The notes beneath the pieces are model-generated. The model saw only the letters and a list, made by a program, of their open reading frames with translations, made no database searches and was not told the origin of the DNA. Of a stretch of 64,000 nucleotides of DNA, positions 35,909-47,300 are shown in pieces. The position numbers and the translations under genes were made by a program. The first letter of the stretch is position 1; every line of letters begins with the position of its first letter. The DNA comes from Pinus tabuliformis (lineage: Eukaryota > Streptophyta > Pinopsida > Pinales > Pinaceae): contig CM062815.1 of the NCBI GenBank assembly GCA_031772625.1, positions 118,242,989-118,306,988 of the forward strand. The letters run 5' to 3'.

Positions 35909-37862
35909 TGTAACAACCCTAGTTAAAAATCCATGTAATAAAGTTAATAAAGGCAAAACAAGACCAAGGTCATGGGACATGTATTCCAAGTTGAATGTTG
36001 GGAAAAAACATAGTGATGGGGATCATTTATGATTAATAAATGGATATGGAAATTGGCAAAGGAAAAGAGACATTAATTGACATTTTATTTATGAAAATAA
36101 TGGAAAATAGGAAAAAAGGGAGGTGAAAGGTCGTAGAATTGCATGAGAGGGAAATTGAAGGAAAAATAGAGGAAAATGAATAAAAAAGCTTTTGAGGATC
36201 AGCTCAAGGCTTTTGTGAGTTCAACCTTTTGTTAGTTTTATCTTGGAGCTCTCTTCTATTATCTCTCTCTCTCTCATACTCTTGCAAACTTAGAGTTTTC
36301 TTGCAGCACTCTTGGAGGATTTTGGCATACTTTGGATTTGGAGAAAGAAGGCAAAGGAAATGAAGGAAAGTGCAAGCAGACAATGGGATTAGTAGCTACA
36401 ACGTGTTTTCTTTGCAGGTACGATTTTCTTGCTAGTTTTGGCATGCACAACATATGCATGTGGTTATTTGATTATGATTTATCATTGGCATGGAGGATTT
36501 CCTAGATTGACAATGGTTTTTCCTAGCCTTTCCATTTCTTGGATATTGATGGTGTTGTGGGTTTTCCCATTTTTTTTATGATTGGTTCTCATGTTTCTTA
36601 TGGTTGTGGGTTGAGGTATTAGTTCTTGGAGCCTTGGTTGGACAAATGCTCTGGAGGCTCTGAAACGTATTGGGTTGAGTTACTAGTCTGAGAAGACTGG
36701 GTTGGACAAACACTCTGGAGCCCTTGGTGGGTTGAGTTACTAGTCCTATAGCATTGGTTGGACAAATTTTTTGGATCCTTGTGGTAGTTGTGGGTTGATT
36801 TACTAGTCATTGAGTTGGGTTGGAACAAATGCTCAAGAGCCCTAGACAAATTGGGTAGAGACCAATCTAGTGATGGTTAGTGATGACCGACCATGAGGCG
36901 GAATCATTGGTTGAGGGTTGAGGTGGTTTGGCCTCTACTAGCCTTGGTTTGGTTTTGAGTGGTTATTTCCATGAGATCCCACATTCATGCTTGGAATATG
37001 GCATGGGGTGATTAGATGAAAGAGATATTTGGTTCAACTCAATCTATGGTTGGGTGGTATGTGGAAGTCCCTGACATGGTTGGATTTGCATATGTTAATA
37101 AGAGCTCTTTTCCTCTTGTGATTCATGAGTATTTATGCTTGTTATTATGTGGCTTTGATGGTTGTTCTATCATCTTTATTACTCTGGTTATTTGTTGGTT
37201 ATAAGCATGTTTTTATGACATTTTATTTATGGCTCTTAATATATTTTGATTATTAAATGAATGGTTATTGAATGCATCATCTAATAGATGTATTTGGAGC
37301 TATTATGAGAGGGTAATAGACCTTCTTGTTGATTCTCAAGTAAGTATGAGACCCTTATGTTCAAATATGTATTTATGAGATGAAGAATGTATGTTCACAA
37401 TGTGTTTGACATAATGTTTGTCATGGCTAGGATGGGTCAGGTTAATTCCTTAATCAAGTTTTGAATTAAAGGCTTTGTCTTTTTGTCGTTTATCATTTAT
37501 GAGATTTTCATCAAGTTCTGGGTGGAGGTCTAGATCCTAGCCCTGAAAAAGTGGCTCAGACCTCGAGGTCACTGGCACAGAATTGAGTAATTTAGTCTAC
37601 AATCGCTAGGAAGTAGGATTATGGGAGCAAATGGAGGGCTACAGTCATTGGCTTTCCTTGTCATGGGAGAAACTGGGAGTCATTAAATTAGGGGTTGGGA
37701 ACCTGGAGTGGTTGGTTATCTCTTGGGGGTTCTGTAGTTCCTGAGGGTGGTCAGTATGGTTTTAGTCTGTTGCTTCCACTTCCTTAATGGTACTTAGGAG
37801 GCTTAATCCTGCCATAGTAACTCTTTGTCACATATTTATCTCGATGGACCCAGGGTGTTACA
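35909..37862 (+). mobile_element. 5' LTR of a plus-strand Ty3/gypsy element
   Basis: 1954 bp, starts TGTAACAACCCT and ends GGGTGTTACA, three bases before the primer site. Same family as the minus-strand LTR at 11777-13796. Its insertion cut the 3' LTR of the Gag-protease element. Confidence 0.9.
36608..36850 (+). repeat. ~61-bp tandem repeat inside the LTR
   Basis: GGGTTGAGTTACTAGTC-type phrases start at about 36608, 36672, 36729 and 36792, each followed by a TTGGTTGGACAAA-type phrase. Period 57-64 bp, four units. It sits at about 700-940 bp into the LTR; the related LTR has a different 68-bp array at about 740-1000 bp. Confidence 0.8.
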
Positions 37863-37865
37863 GAG

Positions 37866-37883
37866 TGGTATCAAAGCTCCCAG
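37866..37883 (+). other. Primer binding site, tRNA-iMet
   Basis: TGGTATCAAAGCTCCCAG, one change from TGGTATCAGAGC over the first 12 bases, after a GAG spacer. Confidence 0.9.
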
Positions 37884-38271
37884 GTTCAGCACTTGGACTA
37901 GATGGGCAGAATGTGTTTGTCATGCATGGATGTAGGTTGTATATGTGCTTGTTATGTATGCATGGTGATGGTCATTGTTGTAGTTGTATTGAAGTTGATG
38001 ATGTTGTTGTTGGGATTCGTTTGTCATGCATACATGTTAGTTGTATATGTGTTTGTTATGCATGTATTGTTATGGTTTTGAGTATCATGCATGAGGTCAT
38101 GGTATGCAGTTGGTGCTATCATGGATGATTCCAGCATATTTATATGGTGCTAATCTGGATTGATCTTGCAAATGAGATAACCTCCCCTAAAATTCACTGA
38201 GGTATGTTTTATTATGTTTATATTTGGTTTATCTGACATAGTATGTTTGCAGGAAGAAGATCAAGATGACT

Positions 38272-39510
38272 AGAAAAATGGTGGACTCCAGTTCACGTGA
38301 CTCTCCTTACAGATCATATGAGAAACATGGTGACGAGTACTCCCCTCACATAGTAGGTACATTGAGAATTATGAAGGTAGAAATAAGAATTTGGAAAATG
38401 GATAATGACATGATCATTTAGTCACAAGAGAGACTTGCTAGGGCACATGAAAAACCAGCACAGGTTAATGCAGTCATTCTTTAGAGTCTATCATATTTGC
38501 ATAGACTGAGACCACTTAGGATCAATCATGGATAGGAGGAAATGAAAAATGGGGCATATGGAAGTAGGTATCAATTAGGACATGGGTTGGTTAGAGAGAA
38601 TATAGTCAGAGATGGAATATTTCTAGATACCCTTGACCGAAAGGGTAGCGATCATGGGTTCTATCCTAGTTCTGGTTCAAAGAGATGGTATGGTTATCAC
38701 CATCACCATCCATATAGGAGGAGTGAGAAGCATATTCTAGAAGAGTTCAAGAAAGAAAATCCACCTATATTTGACGGAGGAATGAAGAAGTCACGAGATA
38801 TAGAAGCTTGGTTGCTTCAGATGAATAAATTCTTCAAATTGCGTGATTACTCAAAGAACATGAAAGCTAGGATAGCTACCTTTAGTATTAAAGGTAAAGC
38901 ATACATTTGGTGGGAGGACGTGAAGAATTTTAGAGGCATTTAGGAAGAGGATTTGACTTGGAGGGAGTTTTAAAATCTTTTCAGGAAGAAGTATCCATCT
39001 GAGAGATACTATGATGATAGGGTGAAGGAGTTTATGAGTTGAAGATGAGATCTATGACCAATGAGGAGTATAGTAGTAGATTTTTGGAGTTCTTGAGGTA
39101 TGTACCTTATCGTAAGGAGGAGAAATCTAAGATTCAGAGATTCGTCAATGGGTTGTCGATAGTGTTCAAATTCAGGATTGATTTTGATGAGCCTAGATCA
39201 CTCGAGGAACCCATGAGAAAGTTGAATCATTGCTACGAGCAATCGAAGCGCATGTCTAAATCTAAATAGGATTGGAAAGGTAATGACAAGATTTAGGGAC
39301 AATGGGATAAGAATCAATGAATACCACAAGATATAGGTAACAAAGAGAATGCAGCACCGCAAAATAAGTTCAATGCATCTGACAGAGGAAAGGGATTTCA
39401 GTCTGAGAAGCAAAATAAGGGTGATGGAAGGAAGCCTTTACAATGTTGGACTTGTGGTAAGGATCATCGTAGGAGATATTTTCCAAAGAATCAAATTGGA
39501 AGACCATAGA
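38272..39510 (+). pseudogene. Ty3/gypsy Gag (chromovirus type), many stops
   Basis: The frame opens with ATG at 38266 or 38278 after a GAAGAAGATCAAG leader. PPIFDGGMKKSRDIEAWLLQM at about 38765-38825 and AYIWWEDVKNF at about 38898-38930 are the gag core, and EEYSSRFLEFLRYVPY and SIVFKFRIDF at about 39065-39180 complete it. A zinc knuckle at about 39443-39480 reads CWTCGKDHRRRYF, with the last Cys lost. In-frame stops are nearly all TAG (38412, 38484, 38535, 38941, 39267 and others). Confidence 0.85.
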
Positions 39511-40700
39511 TCTATGGTGATCGAGAGGCACAAATAGTTGGGAATTTCGGGCATAGTATTCCTTAGATTTATGCAGCGTTGGATAATGGGCAGGTGTATA
39601 ATCAAACATCTGTTATTGAGATGGATGCTAAGATTTATGATCAAGTTGATTCTATTTTGATTGACCCTAAATCTAATTATAGTTATGTTAACCCTAACTT
39701 GGTCGATAAGTGTGGTTTGAATAAAGAAGTGTATGCAGAGTCTTGGTTAGTGCAGTTGGCTATAAGTACTAAAAAAGTGGTTCATCATTGGGTAAGAGCT
39801 TGTGCATTTAAGTTGAATGGTATGCCTACATTAGTGCATCTGAATGTGCTTTCATTGGGATCCTACAATATGTTTTTGGGTATTGACTGGTTGTACCTTC
39901 ATAGAACTAAGGTGAATTGTTATGAAAAGGCTATTGAATGCTTTGATGACAATGGAGAACAAAGAATCTTGCAAGGTAAAATTAAGGCAACATCAATTAG
40001 AATGGTTACAACTATGTAGGCAAAGCGTAGTCACAGGAAAGGGTGTGTATTGTTTGTAGTGCATATTTCCATTGAAAAAGGTAAGGATGTTGAGGATGTG
40101 GATTTCTTTAAGAGGTACCCAGTTTTACAATAGTTTCAAGATGTGTTCTCAACAGAGATTTCAGAGTTTCCACCTCATAGGGAAGTGGACTTTTCTATTG
40201 AGTTGTTACCAGGGGCAGCACCAACATCAAAGGCACCTTATCGGATGAGCACGCCAAAGTTAGTGGAATTGAATTTGCAGTTGAAGGAAATGCTTAACAA
40301 GGGATACATTAGGCCAACTATGTTGCCTTGGGTTGCACCAGTGTTTTTCGTGAAGAAGAAGGATGGTACTCTCAAGTTGTGTATTGATTACAGGCAGTTG
40401 AACAAGGTGACGATTAAGAACATGTACTCCTTGTTTAGGATTGATGACTTGTTTGACCAATTGAAGGGAGGATTTTTTTTCTCGAAGATTTATTTGAGAT
40501 CAAGATACCATCAAGTACACATCAAAGAAGAGGACATCTGTAAAATTTATTTATGGGCCAGGTATGGGCATTATGAGTTTGTTGTAGTTCCTTTTGGTCA
40601 ACCTAATGCTCCAGCTACTTTCAAGTGTTTTATGAATAATGTATTGTGTTCTTATATGGACAAGTTAGTGATTTTATTTATTGATTATGTTATGGCCTAA
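39511..40700 (+). pseudogene. Ty3/gypsy protease and reverse transcriptase, truncated
   Basis: The frame continues from gag. Protease: SILIDPKSNYSYVNPNLV at about 39650-39705 stands where an LDSGAT-type site is expected, so the active Asp context is altered. Reverse transcriptase: [25 protein letters not shown] at about 40330-40405, then [14 protein letters not shown], where DLRSGYHQ has lost its Asp (Asp to Tyr), and [14 protein letters not shown] at about 40585-40625. The copy stops at LFIDYVMA at about 40690, in the middle of the FIDD catalytic motif; RNase H and integrase are missing. Frame breaks: TAG at about 40017 and 40132. Confidence 0.85.
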
Positions 40701-42172
40701 ATCCACCTCAAGCTGAGAAAGGCAGGATCTAGGGTAACATCAAACCACGCTTAACCTGGTAGCTAGCCCTACCAAGTCGAGAGAGGGCCCTCTCCTTGTT
40801 AATCTAAGGAAAATATGGCCAATAAATCTTGAGATCACTAATGTAATGACTGATTTTAGGCTAGGTATGTGTACAGGGGTGTTTGATTGAATTTAAGATG
40901 GGTTTGCTGGCTCAGTTGTGAAAGGCAGATTTGGGTCCGGGGAGTGGACACAGTTTTGCAGAGATCTCTATGGCGCGAGGTAGGCAAATGGTTTAGCACT
41001 TCAAATTGAGTGAGATGGAGAGATTTTAGACTGTTGAGGAGTTGGAGAGGGCATGAAAGTCTCAGGGATCCTCTTCAAACATCTGAAAACATAAATAACT
41101 AAAAAAACCCTAGGTAGAGCACTGCAATTTCAATGGATTCTACCTTTATCCTTGTTTGATTTAGTTAAGATGAAGCAAAGAGAGATGATGGCAAACATAA
41201 ATCACATGTAAAACTTGTAATTACAGAAGGAAACACAATACCAAATCAAGATGCCACAAGAATCCCATAAAGTGCTACAAACCCTAGTCAATTCCTTTGC
41301 CAAACTGCTGAAAAATGAATGTACAATAATTCTCAAAGCATTCACAAGAGTCCAACCTTTACAAATGACTAAAAAACTACTAGATATAGGCATCAAACAA
41401 CTCATGCTAGCATTTACAAGTCGATTTCATGAGTTTAGGAGCTATTTCAACAAGATCTAAACTAAGAACTGAAAAGTAGGCAGTGGAACAACATGCCTCT
41501 AAAACCTAAGAAACTTATTCATTTAGTTGCAAACTACTTTTTCATGATGAATCTACCTCTATGAGTGAAAATTTAGCATAATTACATCAAAATACATCAA
41601 CTCACATTAAATTACATCATGACTTTGACTATTAGAAAGAGAAAAGTCAAACTATGAAGAAACTAGGCAAAAAACAGAGTTTTTGGCCAAAATGAACAAA
41701 TTTCACCCTATGTGTCGTGCTAATTTCCCTATGCATAGTGCCTTTTGCAGCTGATTTTAAAGGCCTTCCCGTGCACAAAATTTGCTCCAAGTGGGCTTTT
41801 GGAAAGGTGTGTCTATCTACTTTCCAGAACAAGTTGAATTTCTGAATTTGGCCTCCATTTTCCCCTCCAAAGCTGCGTTATCCCAACATTGCTTCTTGTG
41901 TGGCCAAAAAGGGGTAGAAAGGTCATTTTTGAGGTGCTTTTGACATTTTTGGAAGCCCAAAACCTGTCAAAATTTCTTGGCCATGTGAGGGAATTCATAT
42001 TTTTCCATGAAAAATCCAAAAATGTTGATTTTTCCTCAAAAGGAAGTCTCTAGCAAAAGCGCGCGCCAAGTGGCGCGGCGCATCAAGCAGAAAAACCTGT
42101 TTTTTAGGCCAAAATTTTCAAAATTGCAAATAGTTTCCAAAATTTCTTGAAATTTGGGCTGAGTGCTCCTCA
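40701..42172 (-). other. Non-coding DNA, possibly 3' part of the unknown element
   Basis: No frame with family resemblance. The break in the gypsy reverse transcriptase falls at TTGATTA/TGTTATGGCC; TGTTATGGCC could be an LTR edge but no partner copy was found. A GC-rich inverted repeat (GCGCGCCAAGTGGCGCGGCGC) lies at about 42060-42080. A cluster like it lies on the other strand at 51065-51190. Confidence 0.35.
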
Positions 42173-43161
42173 TCAAGTGTGGTGTTGGGCTAAGGAAGCC
42201 TCAGCAAAGATCTGGAGTCTATTTTTCTCTTTTCTCTTCCTCATGGCTTTCTTCAACTTGGCTTTCAAATTCCTAATTCTTGCTTTGCACACCATATTTC
42301 TTGACAGTAGTGGTATGCCATGTTCCTCAACATATTTTCCTCATTGTTTGCCTTCTCCAACATCCTCTCCAAGTGCAAGTTTGTCCTCTCAAGCCAAGAT
42401 TCACGATCAACTTGAATTTCTTGCTCAAGTGTGGTCAATTTGATTTTCCTCCTCTTTGCAGCTTGCTGGTTTGCCCTTATGTTTTGGAGCTCCATGATGG
42501 TTTGTTGATCTTCTAGTTGTTTGTTCCTCTACTCCAAATAATTAATGATCCACTTTTCTCTTTCCAGGTTGAGAGAAAAATGTTGAATGTCATCTTGCTG
42601 CTCCCGAATGATCTCTTTGAGCTTTGAGCTTTGTGAGCCCAAATCAGTGTCCTCATCCTGAATGTGGATGAAATCTACCTCTTGACCTCCTGAATATCCC
42701 TCATCATGCAAGGGTTTCTTACCCTTGTCTTTTGCTTGCTATGCTGATGGAGGAAATGAGACCCCTTCCACCCCGGGTGGAGATAGTACTCGTTTTGTTG
42801 CTGCAAACAACCTTCTAGTGCCCTTTTGATATGTGACAAACACTGGCACACTAGTGGTTTGTGTGTCATGAATCTCCTGCTGATGTGAAGGCTCTCCCGA
42901 CTCATGAAAAACCGATGGGGGCACTTGAGGACCAGTGAAGACCTCATGTGAAATGAAATCCTCCCATGAGATGTTCAGTAAACCAAGCTGATGAAAAACC
43001 ACAATTTTGATTAGTGCAAAATGATATATGTTGTTATACTACTGCTAAAGAGGCTTCCTTTGCACTAAGGTGGTAATCTTCTCAATGTTCTGGCAAATGA
43101 AATAGGGGAGGTTCATCATTCTCTCCCTCATAAAGTGCATCTACAATCTAATATGATAGGC
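42173..43161 (-). pseudogene. C-terminal half of an unidentified split reading frame
   Basis: Read on the minus strand from 43161 the frame runs PYFICQNIEKITTLVQRK at about 43110-43055, a middle section rich in Ser/Pro/Gly, then a long charged helical region (about 42660-42270, EIIREQQDDIQHFSLNLERE and similar) expected to form a coiled coil. Stops at about 43146, 43044, 43038, 42738 and 42534 are all TAG and in phase. TGA 42265-42267 ends it, but a one-base shift would keep a basic helical tail open to 42173. The N-terminal half lies at 49967-50487, beyond the chromovirus. I do not recognise the family. Confidence 0.6.
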
Positions 43162-44360
43162 TGTAATATTCCTAATTAGCCATGGATAATTAGAATATTC
43201 AATTTTGCTCACTTTTGCCTTCTATAGTTATTTGTAAATAAACAGGTGAGGAAAAGGGGACATAACTCACTTTTAGAATAAAAAAGTCACTTCCTAGTAG
43301 CACAACGTTGTGACTTAAAGGGGAGCCAAGGGGGCCAAAGGACCACGCAGAGATGGGGCCCACGCAGACACTTGGAGGGACTGCGAGATGGAAAGGGAAC
43401 ATGTGGCAAGAGGGGATTACGTTGGAGGAGGTGAGCCTTGGGATTGGAAGAGGCTAATGCTATAAAGGAGAGAGAAGTCCCCTCATTTTGTCATTTGATT
43501 ATGAGCATTTGAGCTAGTCACTTCGACTTGGAGCACGCTCGCTGTTTAGCTTGTCTACAACACTGTTTAGTGCACTGAGTGTCTCTGTTCGGAGATCTCA
43601 CCCTTAGCCTTGGGGGACTTCAAGTGCCTACTCAGGCAAGGTATTTTCAGCAGTAGTTTTGCAGTAGTTTTGATCTTTGGCATTGAGGTGGAGCTAAGCA
43701 TTGGAAGACTATAGTCTTGAGAGAGAGGGACGCAGTTCTTCTGGGAGTAGTTCTGGGTTGAGGATTTGTGGAGGTTGAGCTGGGATATTGAGCAAGGGAT
43801 CAACTCTTGCATATTGGAGGGTTTTGGTAGAGTTTTAGATAGTATTTTGGAGGATTATACTCAGTGGCAGTGCAGGGCCTTGAGGGACTGCATGATTCCC
43901 CAAGGGGGCGATTTTCGAGGGTCGGCCATTTCAGAAAAGCTTTTTGGGTTTTTCTAAGTAGGGGTGGATTCCAAAGTTTCAACATTTTATGAGGAGGGTA
44001 AAAGCCCCAAATCCTCATTTGATTTCCAGTAGTAGTAGCAGTGCGACAATTTTCCGACAGCATCTGTGCAAAGGCCATTCCTTTGTTATTCTGAGTGTAT
44101 TTCTTCACTTGCCTAGTGCAAGTTGAGGTGCCATCCTTCTGATTACCACCTATACTCATTCCATTACTCATCATAATAAAATGGCTTAGCATTTCTCTCT
44201 GCATTTCTCAAGTATCTGCTTATATTTCATGCTTATATTATTATATGTTACACCATTGTTATTTTTATCATTTCGAGTTTCTTGGTTATTATATTATTTG
44301 TGCATATTTGGTTGGAGTTTATTGGGGTAAAGGGGAAAATCTCTGAAATGGGATATTATA
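43162..44360 (+). repeat. 5' LTR of the chromovirus
   Basis: 1199 bp, starts TGTAATATTCC, ends GGGATATTATA (final CA changed to TA). TATA box GCTATAAAGGAGA at about 43459-43470, poly(A) signal AATAAA at 44175-44180. Confidence 0.95.
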
Positions 44361-44361
44361 G

Positions 44362-44379
44362 TGGTATTAGAGCATAGAT
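44362..44379 (+). other. Primer binding site, tRNA-iMet
   Basis: TGGTATTAGAGCATAGAT, one C-to-T change from TGGTATCAGAGC, one base inside the 5' LTR. Confidence 0.9.
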
Positions 44380-44407
44380 CTGGCTCAGCCTATGGAGCTA
44401 GCAATCT

Positions 44408-45770
44408 ATGATGCCGGGGGAAAAGCCCTACATCTGTTACAGAGGTAGGAGATACAGAGACACTGGCCGTAGGTTGGAGAACACCTACGGAGAGGGAGAC
44501 TGTATTTCGGTGGTGGACGCAGAACAAGAGGAGCCTGTGGTGGACGTAGGACAGGAGGAGCCTATGGTGGATGCAGAGCAGGAGAATCTGATGGCAGATG
44601 ATGATAGGAAGAAATTTGCGGACATGCTCCTCAAATCAGTGCAAGACCTGTCAAGGTAGATTGAGGTGATGGGACAGAGATTCACGACAGTGGAGGCTAG
44701 ATAGCGTGAGAGCCCACGAGTTTTCCAAGTTGGAGAGGGATCAGGTGCATCTCACCATTTGCTAGAGTAGGGTGCCACTCAATGTGATACTACTCAGAAA
44801 GTGGCCTCACATGCCCTTATATGCCATACCATGGCCACTTTCCTAGGAGTAGATACAAGGGCCGGAGCACAGTAGGAGGTAGAGCCCGGTCATATGGGTG
44901 ATTATTTTGCAAAGTACAAGGCCTATGGGCAGGAGTTCAGGGATGCTCTCTCATTCAGAGACTTTGTTCAGCTCTAGCGGGATAGTAGACCTCGCGACCA
45001 TCACAGAGGATACCGACATTATCATGATGGAGACACCCACCGCACTACTGGTAAATTTCACTTGCCTATGTTTGATGGCTCATCAAACAATTCGACAAGG
45101 TCTTGGGTGGAGAAGCTGGACATCTATTTCTAGCTTAACCAGATGTCGGAGATAGAGGCCATCAAGGTGGAAACATTACATTTGGATGGTGAGGCCCAGG
45201 ATTGGTGGTTCCATGGGATGGTTACACTCGAGCATTCCACAGTGACAATGTATGTTGAGTTCACCAGGAGATTGATGGAGAGGTTTGACTGGAGGGATAA
45301 GGAACAACACTTTGTTGAGCTGACGAGGCTCAAACAAATAGTGTGCCCAGAGACCTACATTGCAGACTTTTTGAGGGTTTCAGTGATGGTGCCAGATCTA
45401 TCCATGGCACGGAGGATCTACATGTATGTTGAGAGGTTAGCAGAGCCACTTCAGGGTCTAGTCAGATCCGCTAGACCAACCGCCCTTCAGGATGCTATTA
45501 GCAGGACCCGGGACTTACAAGATGTCTTACCCAGGGTCCGGACACCTTACCCCCAACGACAGGCTTTTAGCCTAAGGAAAAGGATGTAAGGATTCTGCCT
45601 CCGAAGGGGAATCTAGGATGAGTATAGATTGATGATGATGCTAGGAGGGAGTTGAAGAAGAAGCAGTTGTGCTTCACTTGTCAGGAGTAGTGGGCACCAG
45701 GACATATATGTGCTGCTAGCAAAGCGCATTTTATTGAGGTCTTCTTCGAGAGCAGCGGGGAAGAGGATGA
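44408..45770 (+). pseudogene. Chromovirus Gag, broken by TAG stops
   Basis: The frame opens with ATG at 44408; a short acidic duplicated phrase (EEPVVDVGQEEPMVDAEQE) is at about 44525-44585. Stops at 44657, 44700, 44768, 44870, 44974 and 45131 are TAG, most where a CAG codon would fit. The gag core follows: EAIKVETLHLDGEAQDWWF at about 45155-45210, YVEFTRRLMERF at about 45250, ETYIADFLRVS at about 45350. A zinc-knuckle-like CFTCQE at about 45670 ends it. Pol follows at once. Confidence 0.85.
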
Positions 45771-46080
45771 GGAGGATGATGTGGAGGTAGGAGATAGTCA
45801 TGCCATGCAGGGTCCCTTGCTGCCTCCACCACCAGTAGCAGGTGGTGTAGCTTTTGCACCTACCAGAGGAGTCCTTCCAGCATTGCGAGGAGTTCCCAAG
45901 TATTTGACGTTGCGCATACGGGGGACAGTATGTGGCCAGCGAGTATCAATTTTCGTTGACAGTGGGGCCACCCACAACTTCATCGATGCATAGATGGTTG
46001 AGCGGGGAGATTCCACCAGGACAGCCACTGGACTGGGGGTTTGAGCACACCATTGAGCTTGAGTAGGGCATATAGGTAGT
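45771..46080 (+). pseudogene. Chromovirus protease remnant
   Basis: GTVCGQRVSIFVDSGATHNFIDA at about 45925-45990 contains the intact active-site motif DSGATHNF. TAG ends the frame at 45991-45993, and a shortened linker leads into the reverse transcriptase. The protease would cleave the polyprotein. Confidence 0.8.
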
Positions 46081-47300
46081 GATTACTACCCCCTATAGGC
46101 ATCCCAAGGCCTATCAGGATGAGATTGAACAGGCCATTCAGGAGTTGTTGGCTCTTGGGCACATTTGGCTGATCATGAGTCCTTTTTCTTCTTCCGTAGT
46201 GTTGGTGAAGAAGGAGGTTGACACATTGAGGATGTGCATTAACTACAGGACCCTAAACAAGAAGACCCTGAAGAACATATACCCCATACCCAGGATCGAT
46301 GAGTTGAGAGGAGCACAGTTCTTCTCAAAGATTGATTTGAGATCTGGGTACCATCAGATTCGCGTGAGGGAGCAGGACATTCCCAAGACCGCCTTCAGGT
46401 GTCACTATGGGCACTTGAGTTTTTGGTGATGCCCTTCGGGCTAACCAACGCCCTAGCTACATTTCAGTCTTGCATGAATCACATATTATGCGGTCACTTA
46501 AGGAATTTTGTGTTGGTTTTCTTTGATGATATCCTCATTTACAGCAGGACTTGGGAGGAGAATCTCCAGCACATTGAGACAACATTGCACATCTTGGAGG
46601 AGCAGCAGTTCTATGCCAAGCTCTCCAAATGTGAGTTCAGGTTGATGGAGATGTTATACTTGGGACACATCATAGGAGTGGATGGAGTGAGGGTCCATGA
46701 GGAGAAGATCAAGGCCATCAGAGATTGGGCGAAGTTGAGAAACGTGACGGAACTTCGAGGATTCATTGGCATTTGTACTTACTACCAGAAGTTTGTCAAG
46801 GGTTTCTCACAGCTTGTTGCACCCCTGACAGATTTGACGAGGAAGGGGGCATTCAGTTGGTCGGATACAACACTGCGAGCCTTTGACAGGCTCAAGGAGG
46901 TTATGAGCAGCTGCCCAGTGCTTACATTGCCAGATTTTACTTAGCCATTTGTTTTGGAGTGTGATGCGTCGGGAGAGGGGATTGGCACAGTGTTGATGCA
47001 GGGAGGTCACCCTATAGCCTTTGAGAGCCGGAAGCTCCTTCCACACGAGAGGTTGTATGCTATATACGACAAGGAGATGCTAGCAATCATGCATGCATTG
47101 GCCAAGATCCAACAGTATTTGGTGGGTAACAAGTTCAGGGTGAGGACTGATCACAACAACCTGAAGTTATCTTTGGAGCAGAAGCAGCTATAGGAGAGGC
47201 AGCAGAAGTGGATCAGCAAGATCCAAGCATATGACTTTGACATTGAGTATGTCAAGGGTAAGAACAACGTGGTAGCAGATGCCCTTTCACGTAGGCCAAC
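46081..47300 (+). pseudogene. Chromovirus reverse transcriptase and RNase H, one frameshift
   Basis: Begins with [60 protein letters not shown] (first catalytic Asp), a frameshift at about 46420, [18 protein letters not shown], then FFDDILIYSR at about 46515-46550, where FFDD is the catalytic YxDD motif. GFIGICTYYQKFVKGFSQL is the thumb. RNase H: LECDASGEGIGTVLMQ (Asp), YDKEMLAIMHALAKI (Glu) and FRVRTDHNNLK (Asp) all keep their acids. The frame is interrupted by TAG at 46942 and 47191. VKGKNNVVADALSRRP at about 47255-47300 closes RNase H. Confidence 0.92.
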
